The notes beneath the pieces were generated by a model. It had not been told where the DNA came from. It did no database searches and was given only the letters and a program-made list of their open reading frames with translations. DNA of 64,000 bases, taken from the NCBI GenBank assembly GCA_019459185.1, contig JAIBEO010000080.1:1-64000 (forward strand). The letters run 5' to 3'. Every line of letters begins with the position of its first letter. Position 1 is the stretch's first letter. Made by a program: the position numbers and the translations under genes. Origin of the DNA: Rhizobium sp. Its GTDB lineage: Bacteria; Pseudomonadota; Gammaproteobacteria; Xanthomonadales; Xanthomonadaceae. Of this stretch, positions 16,686-29,700 are shown piece by piece.

Positions 16686-17083
16686 TAGCCCCAGCCCCGC
16701 TGCGCATCGAGGTACTGGCGCACCACGTACAGGTCGGCGACCTGGCCGGCCAGCATGCGCTCGAGCGCGCTGCGGCCGCCGAACAGGGGGCCGTCGTTCG
16801 GCCGCTTTACCCAGCCGTCGGCCTGCGCCTCGTCCGGGAACAGGATGTGCAGCGCCTTGTAGATGCCGAGGATGTAGCTGATGCGCTCGATCACGTCATG
16901 CGGCACCGCGCCGGCGTGCTCCTTCTTCCAGCGGAAGTAGGTGGAGCGGCCCGGGGAGCCCAGCAGCCGGCGCTCCTGGTCGGCGCCCAGGTCCCACTTG
17001 CGGGCGATGTTGAAGAAGGCGCGCAGGGCCGGGCCGGCGAGATCCCGACGGGAGGGGGCGGCTTGGGCGGTGAGGGTGTTCAT
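16685..17083 (-). CDS. Xre/MbcA/ParS-type antitoxin of the RES toxin
   Basis: A 132-residue antitoxin with an N-terminal Xre-like helix-turn-helix region (GADQERRLLGSPGRSTYFRW) and a C-terminal toxin-binding domain of the MbcA/ParS type (ILGIYKALHILFPDEAQADG, FGGRSALERMLAGQVADLYV, VRQYLDAQRG). The ATG at 17083 is chosen because it leaves the palindromic operator in front of the gene; the upstream in-frame start at 17143 would place the operator inside the coding sequence. It forms an operon with the RES toxin and should autorepress it. Confidence 0.85.
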   Translation of the reverse strand: MNTLTAQAAPSRRDLAGPALRAFFNIARKWDLGADQERRLLGSPGRSTYFRWKKEHAGAVPHDVIERISYILGIYKALHILFPDEAQADGWVKRPNDGPLFGGRSALERMLAGQVADLYVVRQYLDAQRGWG

Positions 17084-17089
17084 GGCGGA

Positions 17090-17135
17090 AGTCCCAATCG
17101 GAGCCACGGCTAGAACCATAGTCCCGAATGGGACT
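17090..17135. promoter_or_regulatory. operator of the RES/Xre operon
   Basis: A perfect inverted repeat AGTCCC-GAAT-GGGACT lies at 17120-17135, and a further half-site AGTCCC lies at 17090-17095. On the coding (minus) strand, TATGGT follows the palindrome and could be the -10 box, so a bound repressor would block the promoter. Xre-type antitoxins of RES operons autoregulate through such palindromes. Confidence 0.65.
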
Positions 17136-17144
17136 AAAGGCAAG

Positions 17145-17510
17145 TTAGCCGGCGCCCGAGCCTGAAGCTGGGTCGGGCCCCATGTCCTCCTCAGGCTTGC
17201 GGTAGACCACTTCGCACTCCGGGCCGACTTCCTGCCTCAGGCGCTCCGCCAGCCCGAGCCCGACCCGATGGAACTCCGTCCAGCTCCAGGAGGCTGGCGG
17301 CCCGCCTGGAGCGTAGACCGCCTCGGTGAAGCCACGCATCCACTCGGCGAAGTCGCGCCATAGGGCGTACGACATGGGTTCGGGCCCGTAGAAGTAGGCC
17401 CCGTCCGCCACCACGCCGCCCATATCGCCATTCCACAGGAAGGGCGAATTGCCGTGGTCCGGGCTGATCACCAGCTTCCGGTAACGCGGTCGATTTTCCC
17501 GTTCGCCCAT
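17145..17510 (-). CDS. hypothetical protein
   Basis: A 121-residue acidic, Trp- and Pro-rich cytoplasmic protein. The ATG at 17510 has the strong ribosome site GGGAGG just upstream, better than the alternative at 17546. Recognisable segments are RKLVISPDHGNSPFLWNGD and WRDFAEWMRGFTEAVYAP. No known domain is recognised. It is divergent from the giant toxin gene. It might be an orphan immunity-type or accessory protein, but nothing in the sequence proves that. Confidence 0.55.
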   Translation of the reverse strand: MGERENRPRYRKLVISPDHGNSPFLWNGDMGGVVADGAYFYGPEPMSYALWRDFAEWMRGFTEAVYAPGGPPASWSWTEFHRVGLGLAERLRQEVGPECEVVYRKPEEDMGPDPASGSGAG

Positions 17511-17713
17511 GGCCCCCTCCCTTTGTCGTGCCCGCGATTCCGACATGGGTCTGTCTCATCGAAGGAGATCCGACCGCCAAGTCCCCTCAGCCGGCGATTC
17601 CGAAGGCTTCGCTGGCGAAAGAGGCCCAGCGCCCTAAACCGGCTCGCCGTCCCTGGGAATGGGTGGGAGATGCCGCCCATTTCGCCCGGCGGCCCCACCA
17701 GAGAGACGCGCAA

Positions 17714-20700
17714 ATGGTAGCTGTGTTCACCGGCAATGGCCTGGGACTTCAGGACTCGTCCATCACCCAGCTCGGCATGCAGTTGCAGCGGCAGCCTGGC
17801 CGGGGCCTCCAGGCCGTAAACCTGGCTACCGGCAACCTGGTGCTGCAGGGCGTGGACGAAATGCTTGTCGTCCGGGGCCTGCCCATCTCCGCGACCCGGA
17901 CGTACAACTCCCTCGGTCTCGCGAGCAACGTGGGAAGCGACGGGTGGCTGACGGGCTTCGAGCGCCGGGTGGAACTGGTGGGCGCCCTTAATGGCCCTGG
18001 CAGCAGCGTCAGGCTCCATACGGGCGACGGGACATGGATTGAATTCGTCTACTCCTCTGGAAAGTACCGCGCCACCGACGCTAGCGGTGCCTTCGACACC
18101 CTGAAGTGGAACACGACGGACTCGACCTGGGTATTTACCGACGGCACTACGCAGTACCAGGAAGTTTACAAAGGCACCTCGGGGCAGCCTGAAAGTGCCC
18201 GGTTGATCTCGTTCCAGAAGGAATTGCTCAATCCGTCGACGAAGTACTCGGTCCTCTACTCCGGTGCGAATGTCGTCGAGGTGCGGTCCTCGGTGAGTTC
18301 GACCTTGGGCGCGGACGCACTTCTCTTCGACTACGACGCGATGGGCAGGCTGACCAGCGTGTCCACCCGTGAGGGTGGAGTTACGCAGGAACAGGTCAAG
18401 TATGGCTACGACGCGGCCGGGCGCCTGTCCTGGGTGGAAGTGGACCTGACGCCCAAGGACCTCGACGGATCCGATATCTGGAACTCGGCCGACGCGGCAG
18501 CCAATAACGGACAGATCTACCGGACCACCTACACCTACGACAGCGACAGCCTGCGGATCGCCTCGGTATCGAACAGCGACGGCACGTCGTCCAGCTACAC
18601 CTACGACACCGCAGGCAGGATCGCGTCGATCACCCGGGGCGGCGAGACGATGACCTTCGCCTATGACGTGGCGAATCGTCGCACCGATGTCCAGGACGGG
18701 CTCGGCCGGACTTGGACCTACACCTTCGATGCCAGCGGGCAATTGATTTACATGGATGCACCCGCTTCCGGCGGCGTTCGCGACCGGACGACGTACAACT
18801 ACAACACCACCAACGGGCTGCTCATCTATACCGAAACCCGGCGCGGCGCCGACGTGCTCTCGAGTCGGGCGCTCGAATATGACGGCAACGGAAACCTGAC
18901 CAAGGAAACGGACGCCCTCGGGAACCAGACGATCCGCGTTTACGGGACGAACAACCGCCTTATTGAGGAGACCGTTGGCGGGGCAACCACCAAATACGTC
19001 TACGAGGCCGACGCGCAGGTTCGGTTCATCATCGACGCCGCCGGCCGAGTCACCGAATACGAGTACCACACCTCCGGAGATGGCATCGGCCAGGTCAAAG
19101 CCATCCGGACCTTCACCGAGGCGACCTATGGGGGCACGGCGGACGCCGCCACCATCGAGACCTGGACGAGCACGCGCCTGGCCAACAGTACGCTTGTCGA
19201 GCTGAAATATGACGCAGCGGGTCGACTGTCGCGGCGCGTGGACTATGGCTCCATGACCTCCGGCGGCAGCGGACAGCTGGACGCGGCCACGTCGGTGACG
19301 AAGTACGTCTACGACGCGCAGGGCCTGCTGCGGACCCAGGTCACCATTCGCAGCGGAAGCCGCCTGTCTGATACCGCGGGTGGCACCAGTGCCGACCAGG
19401 TCACTGACTACGTCTACGACGGTATGGGGCGGTTGCTCGACGTCGTGTCCCGTGCCGGCAACACCGTGTTCGTGAACGGCGTTACCTCCGCCGCCAGCCT
19501 GAGCGACCAGGAAACCATCGTAACGAGCACGCGTTACGAGGACGCGCAATCCCGCATCCGGATCACCCAGGACGCCGGCGGTATCCGCGTCGAAACCCAT
19601 GACGCCGCAGGCCGCGTCATGTCGACCCAGGAGTGGGCGCCCGGCCCAGGTGGCCTGCGCGAGACGCACAACTACTTCGACGCCGCCGGCCAGCTCCGGG
19701 CCAGGCAGGATGTAGCGGGCGGCATCACGTATTACTTCTACGACGAACGGGGATTCCTGGTCGCGGAGGTGAGCCCCACCCTGACGATGGTCGAGTACGA
19801 GCGCGACGCGATGGGCCGCGCCACCAAGGTGATCGCCCATGACGCCTTCCTCCAGGCCAACGCCACGGCGGGCTGGCTGGTGGCAGGGGAGGTCACGGTC
19901 TCTGACGCGGCCAGCATCCGGCCCGAAGCGGTCACCGCTGCAGGCGTGCGCGAGACGATCTACGTTTACGACGACGCGGGGCGTTTGGCCCAGGAGAGCG
20001 ACGGCGTCGCAACGACGACCTACCAGTACGACGCCGCCCATCGACTCATCCAGGTCAAGGTGACTGCCCCCGGCGAGACTGACCGCATTTCGCGCAAGTT
20101 CTACGACGCCTCTGGGCAGCTGCTTGGTGAGTTGGACGCCAATGGCTATCTCACCAGGTATGAGTATGACAGCGCCGGCAGGCAGACACGGATATATCGT
20201 TACGCCAACCCCACGCCGGTGACGGAGCGAGCATCCGGAACATTGGTGGCCCTGACGCCATCAACGGCCTCCACGGATCAGCTTGAGCGGTTCTACTACG
20301 ACCGGCTTGGTCGCCTGGTCGGCCATCGCGATGCCGCGATGTACCTTACTGTCACGACCTACGACGAGGTGGGCAACCAGCGAGCCGTCCAGCGCTACGC
20401 CAACACGGTCTCCAACAGCGCCTCCGCCACCCTGGCTACGCTCATCAGCGAAGCCTCTGTGGGCGGCTCCCGCACCACGCAGTACACCTACGACAACCTG
20501 GGCCGCCTGAAGAGCGAGCTCAACCCGCAGGGCACGATCACCACCTACCACTACGATGATGCCGGCCGACTAATCCGTACCGAATCTGCCCAGGGCACGA
20601 CGGAAGTCCGGAACACCAACCAGCTCTACAATGGCCTCGGCCAACTTATCGGCGAGATGGGCGACGAGGGAACTGCGCAGATCCTTCCGGGAATGGACGA

Positions 20701-23700
20701 GGTGGCCAAGCGCTTCGTCTTTGCCCAGTACGGCACCACGCATTCCTACGACCTCCGGGGCAATCGAAGCGAGAGCGTCGACGCCCAGGGCAACAAGACC
20801 TGGTACTTCTACGACGGCAACGGCAACCTCAGCTACACCGTGCGTGGCGTCGCCGACGCCAACGGGGTCAAGAATGCCTATGGCGAGGTCACCCAGAACG
20901 TCTACTCCGCTTTCGGCGAGGTCACCGAAAAGCTGACCTACACCGGTCGGATCGCCCTCGGCCTCGACCCCGTCCGCTCCCAGGTGGAAGTGGCCATCAG
21001 CGCCCTGACCTTCGTGGCGTCGGTCGACAGCCGCACCCAGTACTTCCGCGACGACCGCGGCCTCCTGGTCCAGGAGGTCAGCCCGGAAGGGAAGGCCATC
21101 ACGTACCTCTACACCGGGTTCGGCCAGGTCCGCGAGAGGACGGTGGCGGGCGGGACTGCGGTGGAGCAGACCCAGCGTTTTGCCTACGACAGCCGCGGCC
21201 AGCTCGTGCTTCAGACGGAGGCGTTCGGCGTCGCCGGTCTGGAGCGCAGCAATAGCCTGAGCTACGACGCCTTTGGTCGCGTGCTGACCGAAACCGATGG
21301 TCGCGGCGTGGCCACCACCTTCGGCTACGACAAGCTGGGCCGTCTTATCGATCAGCGTCTCGTCGTGCAGGGCAGGACCGAGATCAAAACCAGCACCTTC
21401 GACGCGTGGGGCCGCACCCTGACCGACGTCAATGCCATCGGCCAGACCACGACCTACCAGTACAACGATGCTGCGCGCACGCTCTCGGTCACCACTGCCG
21501 AAGGCATGACGGTGGTAACCGCCTACAACCGGCACGGTGACGTGGTCACGGTCACGGATGGTGCGGGGGCTGCAACCTCTTATCACTATGACGCCGAAGG
21601 GCGCCTGGTGCGCACCACCGATGCGCTCGGGCAGGAGCAGCAGCGCGCGTACGACATTCGGGGCCTTCTGGTTCGAACTACAGATGCCACCGGCACCGAC
21701 ATCGAATACACCTATGACGCCCTGGGGCGGGTCCTGACCCGCACCGAGGACGCCGGTGGCCTGAATCTCGTCACCACGTTCACTTACGACGGCCAGGGGC
21801 GCCAGGTCGACACGACCGACCCCTCCGGCCTGCTCACGCGCACCAGCTATGACCGCGATGGCCGCGTCATCACGGTTGCCCGCGACCCGAACGGCCTGAA
21901 TCTGCGCACCCACTACGTCTGGGACCAGGCGGGTCAGCAGGCGAGCGTCACGGAAGGCTACGGAACCACGGCCGCCCGGACGGTGGTCTACGGCTACAAC
22001 GCCCTCGGACAGCGGGTCTCCGAGGCCGTCCAGATGAACGGCAATGGCCCGGATCTGGTCACCACCTACGCCTACGACGCGAACGGCAACCTGGTGCGGC
22101 GCATCGACGCCGAAGGGAACGCCACCCGGTATGTCTATGACCAGGCAAACCGCCTCGCCTTCGCCATCGATCCGCTTGGGGGTGTGACGCGGAACTGGTA
22201 CGACGAGGCCGGACGGGTGGTGGCGACCCGGCGCTATGCCGCCCTGGTATCGCTGAGCGCGGCGGACCTGTCGGTGCTCGAAGATCCCGACAGCGTCGGC
22301 GGGCTGGCGCTGCTCACCGGCAAGGTGGTGGCCAATGATGCCGCAGACGCCCTGCAGTACCGGGTTCTGGACAAGGACGGCCGCCTCAAGTACACGCTCA
22401 CCAGCGTTGGTGAAAGCGCCTTCACGGTCGAAGAGGTCCGCTACAACGCCGCCGGCCGCATTTCCGAGCGCCTGTCCTATCCGAATGCTGTCACCGTCTC
22501 ACCGACCCTGCGCACCAGCCTTCTGCAGGCGGGCGAGCTCACCGTAAGCGGCGTCAATACCCTGCTGGGGAACGTGCAGTCGCTGCGCAATACCCAGCTC
22601 ACCCTCGCCAGTGGTGTCTACTCGATCTACGACGCCGCGGGGCGCGAGATCTACGTCGTCACCCGCCTGACGTCCACCACCGGCCACGCGGTTCGGAAGG
22701 ACTACGACGAAGAGGGTCGCGTGGTGGCCACCACGTCCTTCGGCACGTCGGTCATCTATGACCCTGCCCGCACGGCCGCCCAGCTGGCGACCGAACTGGC
22801 GGCTGTCCCGGCCACGGCGCGCCGCGAAACCCGCCTGGCCTATGACGCCATCGGCCGCCTGCGGTTCACGGTCGACGACGCGGGCGCCGTGGTTGAGCGC
22901 CGTTATGACGCCCGGGGCCAGCTGGTCCAGCTTCGCCAGTATCCGGTGCCCGTCGCGGTCGGCACCTATACCGAATCCTATCTGGCCACGGCGGTTGCGG
23001 GTCAGTCCGGCGTCCGCATCACCACGAACACCTATGACGAGGCCGGACGTCTGGCGTCCACCACGGACGCCGCTGGGCACGCGGAGTCCTACGGGTACGA
23101 TGCGACCGGGAACCGAACGCTCCTGACCGACAAGCTCGGCAACCAGTGGCATTACGCGTACGACGCCGCTGGGCGCCTCGTCGAGGAGCGCAGCCCGCCC
23201 GTTACCGTTTACCGCTATGTCGCCGGAACGCTGACCTCGAGCGTCGCCGCGATCGTCACGGCCTACGAGCGGGATGGGCTGGGCAATGTCACGTCCCGGA
23301 CCGAGAACGCCGGTACCGCGGAAAGCAGAACGACCGTTTACGAGTACGACGCGCTGGGCCGCCAGGTGCGCACGATCTTCCCCGACGCTGGGCAGATCGA
23401 CCCGATCACCGGTGAGCTGGTGGCCAGTGGCCTGCAGCCCGAAATCCTTGTCGTCTACGACGCGCTGGGCCGCGCCGTGGCGCAGAAGGATACGCTCGGC
23501 GCATTCAGCTACAAGGTCTACGACAACGCCGGTCGTGTCGTCTACGACATCGACGCCGAGGGTTACGTAACTGCCTATACCTACGACGCGCATGGCCAGC
23601 AGACAGCGCTTACGCGCCGCGCCGAGAAGTTCAATTTCAGCTCGCTCGGCTCTCTGTGGACGCCTGGTACCGCAATCAGCTTCACGCAGGCGGGAACGGG

Positions 23701-26700
23701 TAGTCCGCCGACCACGGCAGGCCGGGAGCTCAAGACGTCCTACGACATGCGCGGGCTCCGGACCGCCGTGGAGCAGCCCTCCATCACCTATTGGAACACC
23801 GACGGGACCTCGGCCCAGGGCAAGCCGCGTACCGAGTACCAGTACGACGCTTTCGGCCAGTTGGTGCGCGAATCCGTGCTGCTCCAGGGCGCTGCCCCCT
23901 CGGCCGTCTGGGCGAACACGCACCACTACTACGACGAACTGGGACGTCGCACCTTCAGCGTGGACGCCGAAGGCTATGCCACGGCATGGACCTACGATGC
24001 GCTGGGGCAGGAAACCACTCGGACCGAGTACGCGCGGGCCCTGAACCCCTTGGCGGTGACGGTCGGGACTCCGCCGGCCCCGCCGGCGGCCGGCGACGCC
24101 GCCATCGGGCTGGATCGCACGACCATCAGCACCTACGATGCCATGGGCCGCAAGCTCACGGAGACCACCCTCCGCACCGTCATCGGGCTGGCAGGTGCCA
24201 ACCTCTCCCGGAACGTCATTCAGGGCTTCGAGTACGACGCCGCCGGTCGGGTGGTTGCAACCACGGTCACTCAGGAAACTCTGGCCGGTGCCGTGACGCA
24301 GGTCCAGCGCACCGAGACCGATTACGACGCCTTGGGGCGTGCGGTCGCCATCACTGAGCCCGAGCGTGCAGCGCTGCGGAGCGACTGGGCGACTATCCTC
24401 ACGAATGCCGGAACGGATCTGGCGTCCCAGGCGGCGCTCTACGAGACCGTCTCGCCGTACACCACGGTCGCCTACGATGCCTTTGGAAAAGCCGTCCGGA
24501 CGGTGCGCCACGCCCTGGCCCAGGTGGGTGCGGGGACCCCGCCTGCGGATGAGAACGACCAGACAAGCTTCACGCGCTACGACTGGCAGGGACGAGCGGT
24601 CATCCATACCGACGGCACGGATCACCGTGTCTACACGGCCTATGACGCGGCCGACCGCGTGTCGCACACGTGGTACGACCTGACCCAGGGCAGCCTGTCT
24701 GGCGGGTCCAACGTGGTCGTGCGTGTGCACGCGAACTATGACTACGATGCGCTTGGTCGTCGGGTGTCTTCCGTCACGAGCCGGGCCGGGAGTGCCGGGG
24801 TCGACGGCAGCCAGTACCTTGCCTACAACGCCTTCGGTGAAGTGACCGCCGAGGCGGCGACGCTGGCCGGTCTGGGGGACGCAGCCACCCGCCGGGACTA
24901 CGTCTACGACCTTGCCGGCAACCTCGTGTCGAGTGACGCCGAGGGCGGTGACCGTTCGTATCGATACAATCTGGCCGGCCACCAGGTCGCGGAAGTGCGC
25001 AAGTGGAAGGACGGGACGCAGGTCCACGACGTTGTCACGCATCAGCTTCTGGACAAGTTGGGTCGGAATGTCGGGAGCAAGCTCCCGACGGCTACCCTCA
25101 GTCCTACGGCGACGCACACCATTACCCGCACGCTCGATCGCTGGGGCAACGTGCTGGAGCAGGTGGACGCGCTGGGCCACGTCGTGACCTGGACCTACAA
25201 CGAGCAGAACCTGGCGACCAGCCAGCTCGCGCCGCTCGTGACGGTGGTGACCGCCAACAATAACCTGATCACGGCCCGCCCGAAGACCGAATGGGTGTAT
25301 GACGCCCTGGGGCGTTTGATCGCCTCGCGTGACGCCAACGGGTATATCGACAGTTTTGCCTACGACGCCTCCGGCAAGCGGGTCAGCAGCACCGACTCCA
25401 TGGGTGCGGTCACGCGATACGCCTATGACCTGCTTGGTCGTGAACGCATCAAACAGGACGCCGAGGGATACCTGACAACGCGCGGGTACGACCAGATGGA
25501 CCGGGTCCGTGCCGTCGGCGACTTCCGCGCAGCCTCGGGCGGCCTGCGCTATCACTCGATGCGCGAGACCTACCTCCTGAACGGGCAGGGCGATCGCGTC
25601 GTAGTCACCGATGCGCTGGGTCATAAGCGGCGATTCGACTTCGACAGCCGCTCACTCCTGGTCAAGAGCCAGTCGGCGATGGAGGAGACCGCCCAGAAGG
25701 GTGTAACCACCCACTACGCCTACGACGCCTGGGGCAACCTGATCAGTGAGGGGAATGGCCTGGGCCATACGCGGACATGGGCGTACGACGTTCATGGTCG
25801 CGTGACTGCCCAAAGCGACTTCGGCGGCAACTCCCGTCAAATCGGATACCAGGATAACGGGCAGCGCAGCTCGGAAACGAACTCCCTTTACACGGGGGCT
25901 GGCGACTGGCGTTCGGTTGAATACTACGCCAATGGCTTGATCCGTCGGATCGATGAGGGCGATGGCGCGTATACGCTGTATGAGTACGACGCCAATGGAA
26001 ACCGAACTCGTGAAGAGATGCACGGCTCGATCCGGCGTGTGAATCCAGTCACGGGCAACTTGGAAAACATTGAGCAGTATGCCATCGCCAACACGGTTGT
26101 ATACGACAGCAACGGGCGAATCTCGCGCGTCATGTCCGACGACCTCATCGAGGGCACCCGGACCCTGATGGTCGACTACCAGTACGACGCGGTAGGCAAC
26201 CGTAGAAAGGTGACTGCGCTCTCTTCCTTTGGTCCGACGATCAAGGGAAATCCACCGCAGTCGACCAACCCACTGCCTAACGTCACCATTCCGGTCGGTG
26301 ATGCGGATGCCGACTGGCAGTGGCTTACCTCAAGCTATTTCGATGAAGTCGATGGCGACACGGTGACCTATGCTCTGTCCGGGCCAGGCGGCAGTCCGGC
26401 CCCGTCCTGGCTGCTGTTCTCCTACGATTCGCTGACGGGTCAGATGACGTTCGACGTCACGGATCAGAGCGTTGCGGGCGTATACGAACTGACCGTCACC
26501 GCGTCCGATATGGACGGCGCGGCCTCATCGACGTTCACCCTCACCGTGGATGCGCCGCTCCCGGGCGCACCTGTGATCGCCAGCCCAATCGCAGATCTTG
26601 AGCGCAACGAGGGAAGCGTGCTCTCGCTCGACGCTGGCGTGGCTTTCAGCGACCCCGACGGCGACCCGCTGACTTTTGCAGCCACGATCCAGAAGGACGG

Positions 26701-29700
26701 CCAGTCGTTGCCGCTCTCCAGCATCGGCCTGCAGATCGACTCGGCGACGGGTCTGATCACCGGCACGATCCCCACCGGTCTGGCGGATGGTCTCTTCACC
26801 ATCCGTGTGACCGCGAGCGATGGACCATCCACGACCTCAGATGAGTTCGTTCTGACCGTCAACCGGGGGCCGACGGCTGCCTCGGGCACAACGACGATTG
26901 CGGTGACGAATCAGGTGGCCTTTAGCCGTACCGTCGCTGGCTTCGTCGATCCCGACGCCAATGAGGTACTGACCTATGTAGTCATTAGCCCCGTAGGCGG
27001 GGCGCCTGCCTGGCTGACCGTGACCCAGGCCGCCGACAGGTCGATCACCCTCTCCGGCACGCCGCCCGTGGACTTCCCGGGCCTGCAGATCGTTGTCGAA
27101 GCGACAGACCATGGCGGGCTCAAGGCCCAGCAGACCATCTCGATCACTGGCGGGAGTGCCCCCAACGACCCGCCCGTTCGGAACATGACATTGCCTGACC
27201 GGACGGGGCAGGAAGGTCAGGGCTTCGAGGCGTTGCTGCCGGCGAATGCGTTCAGCGACCCCAATGGCGACGTGTTGACCTACAGCGCGGTTATCAAGTC
27301 GGGCACGTCAACGATCCCCTTGTCCAGCATCGGTCTCGGTATTGACGCATCGACCGGGCGCATCTACGGCACGATAAGCGGATCGAACCTCGCTAGCTCC
27401 TACACCATCGAGGTGACCGCGAGCGATGGCACGGCCGGAGCTTTCGGAACCTTCACCTTGTTCGTCCAGCACAAGCCTGTGGGGCCTGCCGACTACAGCG
27501 TCAAACTCGTCGCGGGCCAACCGCTAAATCATCAAGTCCCGGCTTTCTCGGACGTCGACATCGGGTCTCTGGCCTACTCGATCGTCAGTCCTGTCGGAAC
27601 CAGCTGGCCGTCCTGGCTCACCTGGGATTCCTTGACGCATACGCTCAGCGGTACGCCGCCTACGGGCATCACGTCCCCGGTGGTTATCACCGTGCGGGCG
27701 ACGGATCCTACAGGCTTGCATGATGAAGTGAACGTCACTCTCTCCCCGGACCTTGGGATTGTCATTGTGGCCCCGCCGCCTAACTTGGTCGCGGCACTCG
27801 ATAGGCCGATGGATGATACGTGGCCAAAAATCTTCGACGATACAAACAGTGACAGCCTCTCCTTCCAGGGGTTCGTCATGCAAAGGACCTACATCGACAA
27901 CGATGGCGTCGAAGTTCCCGAGCAATTTGTTCCTCTCAACTTCATTGGACTCACTCTTCAGGCGGTGCCCGGCAACGGTGAACGCTTCCGGGTCGTGGGT
28001 ACCCCGCACCCTCTCAATCCTGCAAACACGAGCAAACTGCAGTTCAGTATGCAGCTCAAGCTCGTAGCCACGGACGCAGACGGAAACACCAAGGAGGCCC
28101 TCTCGACCGTCAACCTGCGATACGCGCCGGTGCTGACCAATTCGCAGCTGGTGGTCTCCGCAGGCATTCCGATCAATAAGCTCGTTCCGTTCACAGATGC
28201 AGACTCCGGAGACATTCTGACTTACACCGCGGCGAGCGCCCTGCCGCCTGGACTGACCCTGAACGCGAGCTCTGGCGTGCTCAGCGGCCCCGCGTTGCCC
28301 GTGGGGTCCTACACGTTCCAGGTCACCGCCTTCGATGCCATGGGCGTCTCCACGACGGCCACCGTAACGCTGGTTGTCCAGAACGATGCGCCGACGGCTG
28401 GCACGGTGGCGACGCAATATGCGTACCGCACCCAGGCGTGGAACTTCAGCGCCGCGGGCGTGTTTACCGACAAGAACGGTGACACGCTGACGCTCAGTGC
28501 GTCCGGGATGCCGCCCGGAGTCAGCTTTGACCCGGCCACCATGGCTTTCTCAGGCGTGCCCACAACGGCTGGCAGCTACATTGTCACGTTGACGGCAAAC
28601 GACGGAAATGGCGGGGTCACCACCAAGACCTTCACGGTCGTGGTGCAGGAGCCAGGTGTCAATTACGCCCCCGTCGTCGCCAACCCCATTACCGATCGTT
28701 CGGCCTTCGCCAACGTCAGCTGGTCGTTCACCGTGCCCGCGAATACCTTCGTGGACCCGAACGGGGACACGATGACCTACAGCGCGTCCGGCATGCCCAG
28801 TGGCATGACGTTCAATGCTTCGACGCGCACGTTCAGCTTTGTCACGCCAAGCACGCCCAGCGGTATTGTCTATACGCTCACGGTGACAGCGACAGACGTG
28901 AAGGGCCTGAGCACGCCCACGACTTTCAGTCTGTGGGTGGACGCCGATGAAGGCATTCCGCCGTGGCCGGGTCCGGGCGGTGGCGGCCAGATCTTGACGA
29001 AGTCGACTTCGCTGGTGGACACGACCAGTTCCAGCAGCACGAGCGACGGTGGCTCCGTCGGCAGCACGGCCGCTGTCGGCGCCGCTGCAGTTCCTGAGTG
29101 GGCCCGGCAGCAGGTAGCTTGGTACACCTACGATGCGGAGAACCGCGTCAAGGTTGTCAATGGCCAGCTGGTCAACGGTGCGGTCGAAACGCGCCGGGCA
29201 GGCAGCACCTCTGCTCGTAGCTACGAAGCCTTCTATGACAATGCCGGGCGCGAAATTCGCCAGGACTCTCGCGTCGAGACTGAGGAGGCGGGGCAACTCA
29301 AGAATTACGTCGTTCGACACCATACGACTTATACCGGGCGCGGCGAGCGCGAGAAGCAATGGATCGACCGCATTGATGTCCAAAACCCCCAGGGAGCCGA
29401 GCCGCGGAGCGACATTGAGGAGTTCCAGTACGACGACGCGGGCCGTCTCGTCAAGTCGATCGTGAAGTTCAAGTCGAAGACCTGGGCTTATCAGTGGGAG
29501 GGATCTGAGGCTGTAAAGATTAATGTTGGCGGCATGACCCGACGGGAGATTATCTACACCTACGACGATGACGGTCGGTTGGTTAGTCGCGTCACGAAAG
29601 GCCGCGAGGCGAATCCGCTTGTCCTCAATCCGCAGCAGCAGGGCGACAATTGGCTCAATACCCCGAACGACCTGTCGTTGCTCGAAGAGGTTCGCTACGC

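Noticed and set aside
17468..20041. 857-residue minus-strand open frame opposite the YD-repeat gene
   Set aside because: It is antisense to regular YD repeats in GC-rich DNA. Long antisense frames are expected there, and the peptide (VGRRCDAVALLGQ type) has no domain; the same holds for the 1041-residue antisense frame at 22499-25624.
26240..28960. Possible CRISPR-like periodicity within the giant toxin gene
   Set aside because: The periodicity of about 270 bases is due to protein modules of about 90 residues; the DNA repeats are not identical and there are no spacers.
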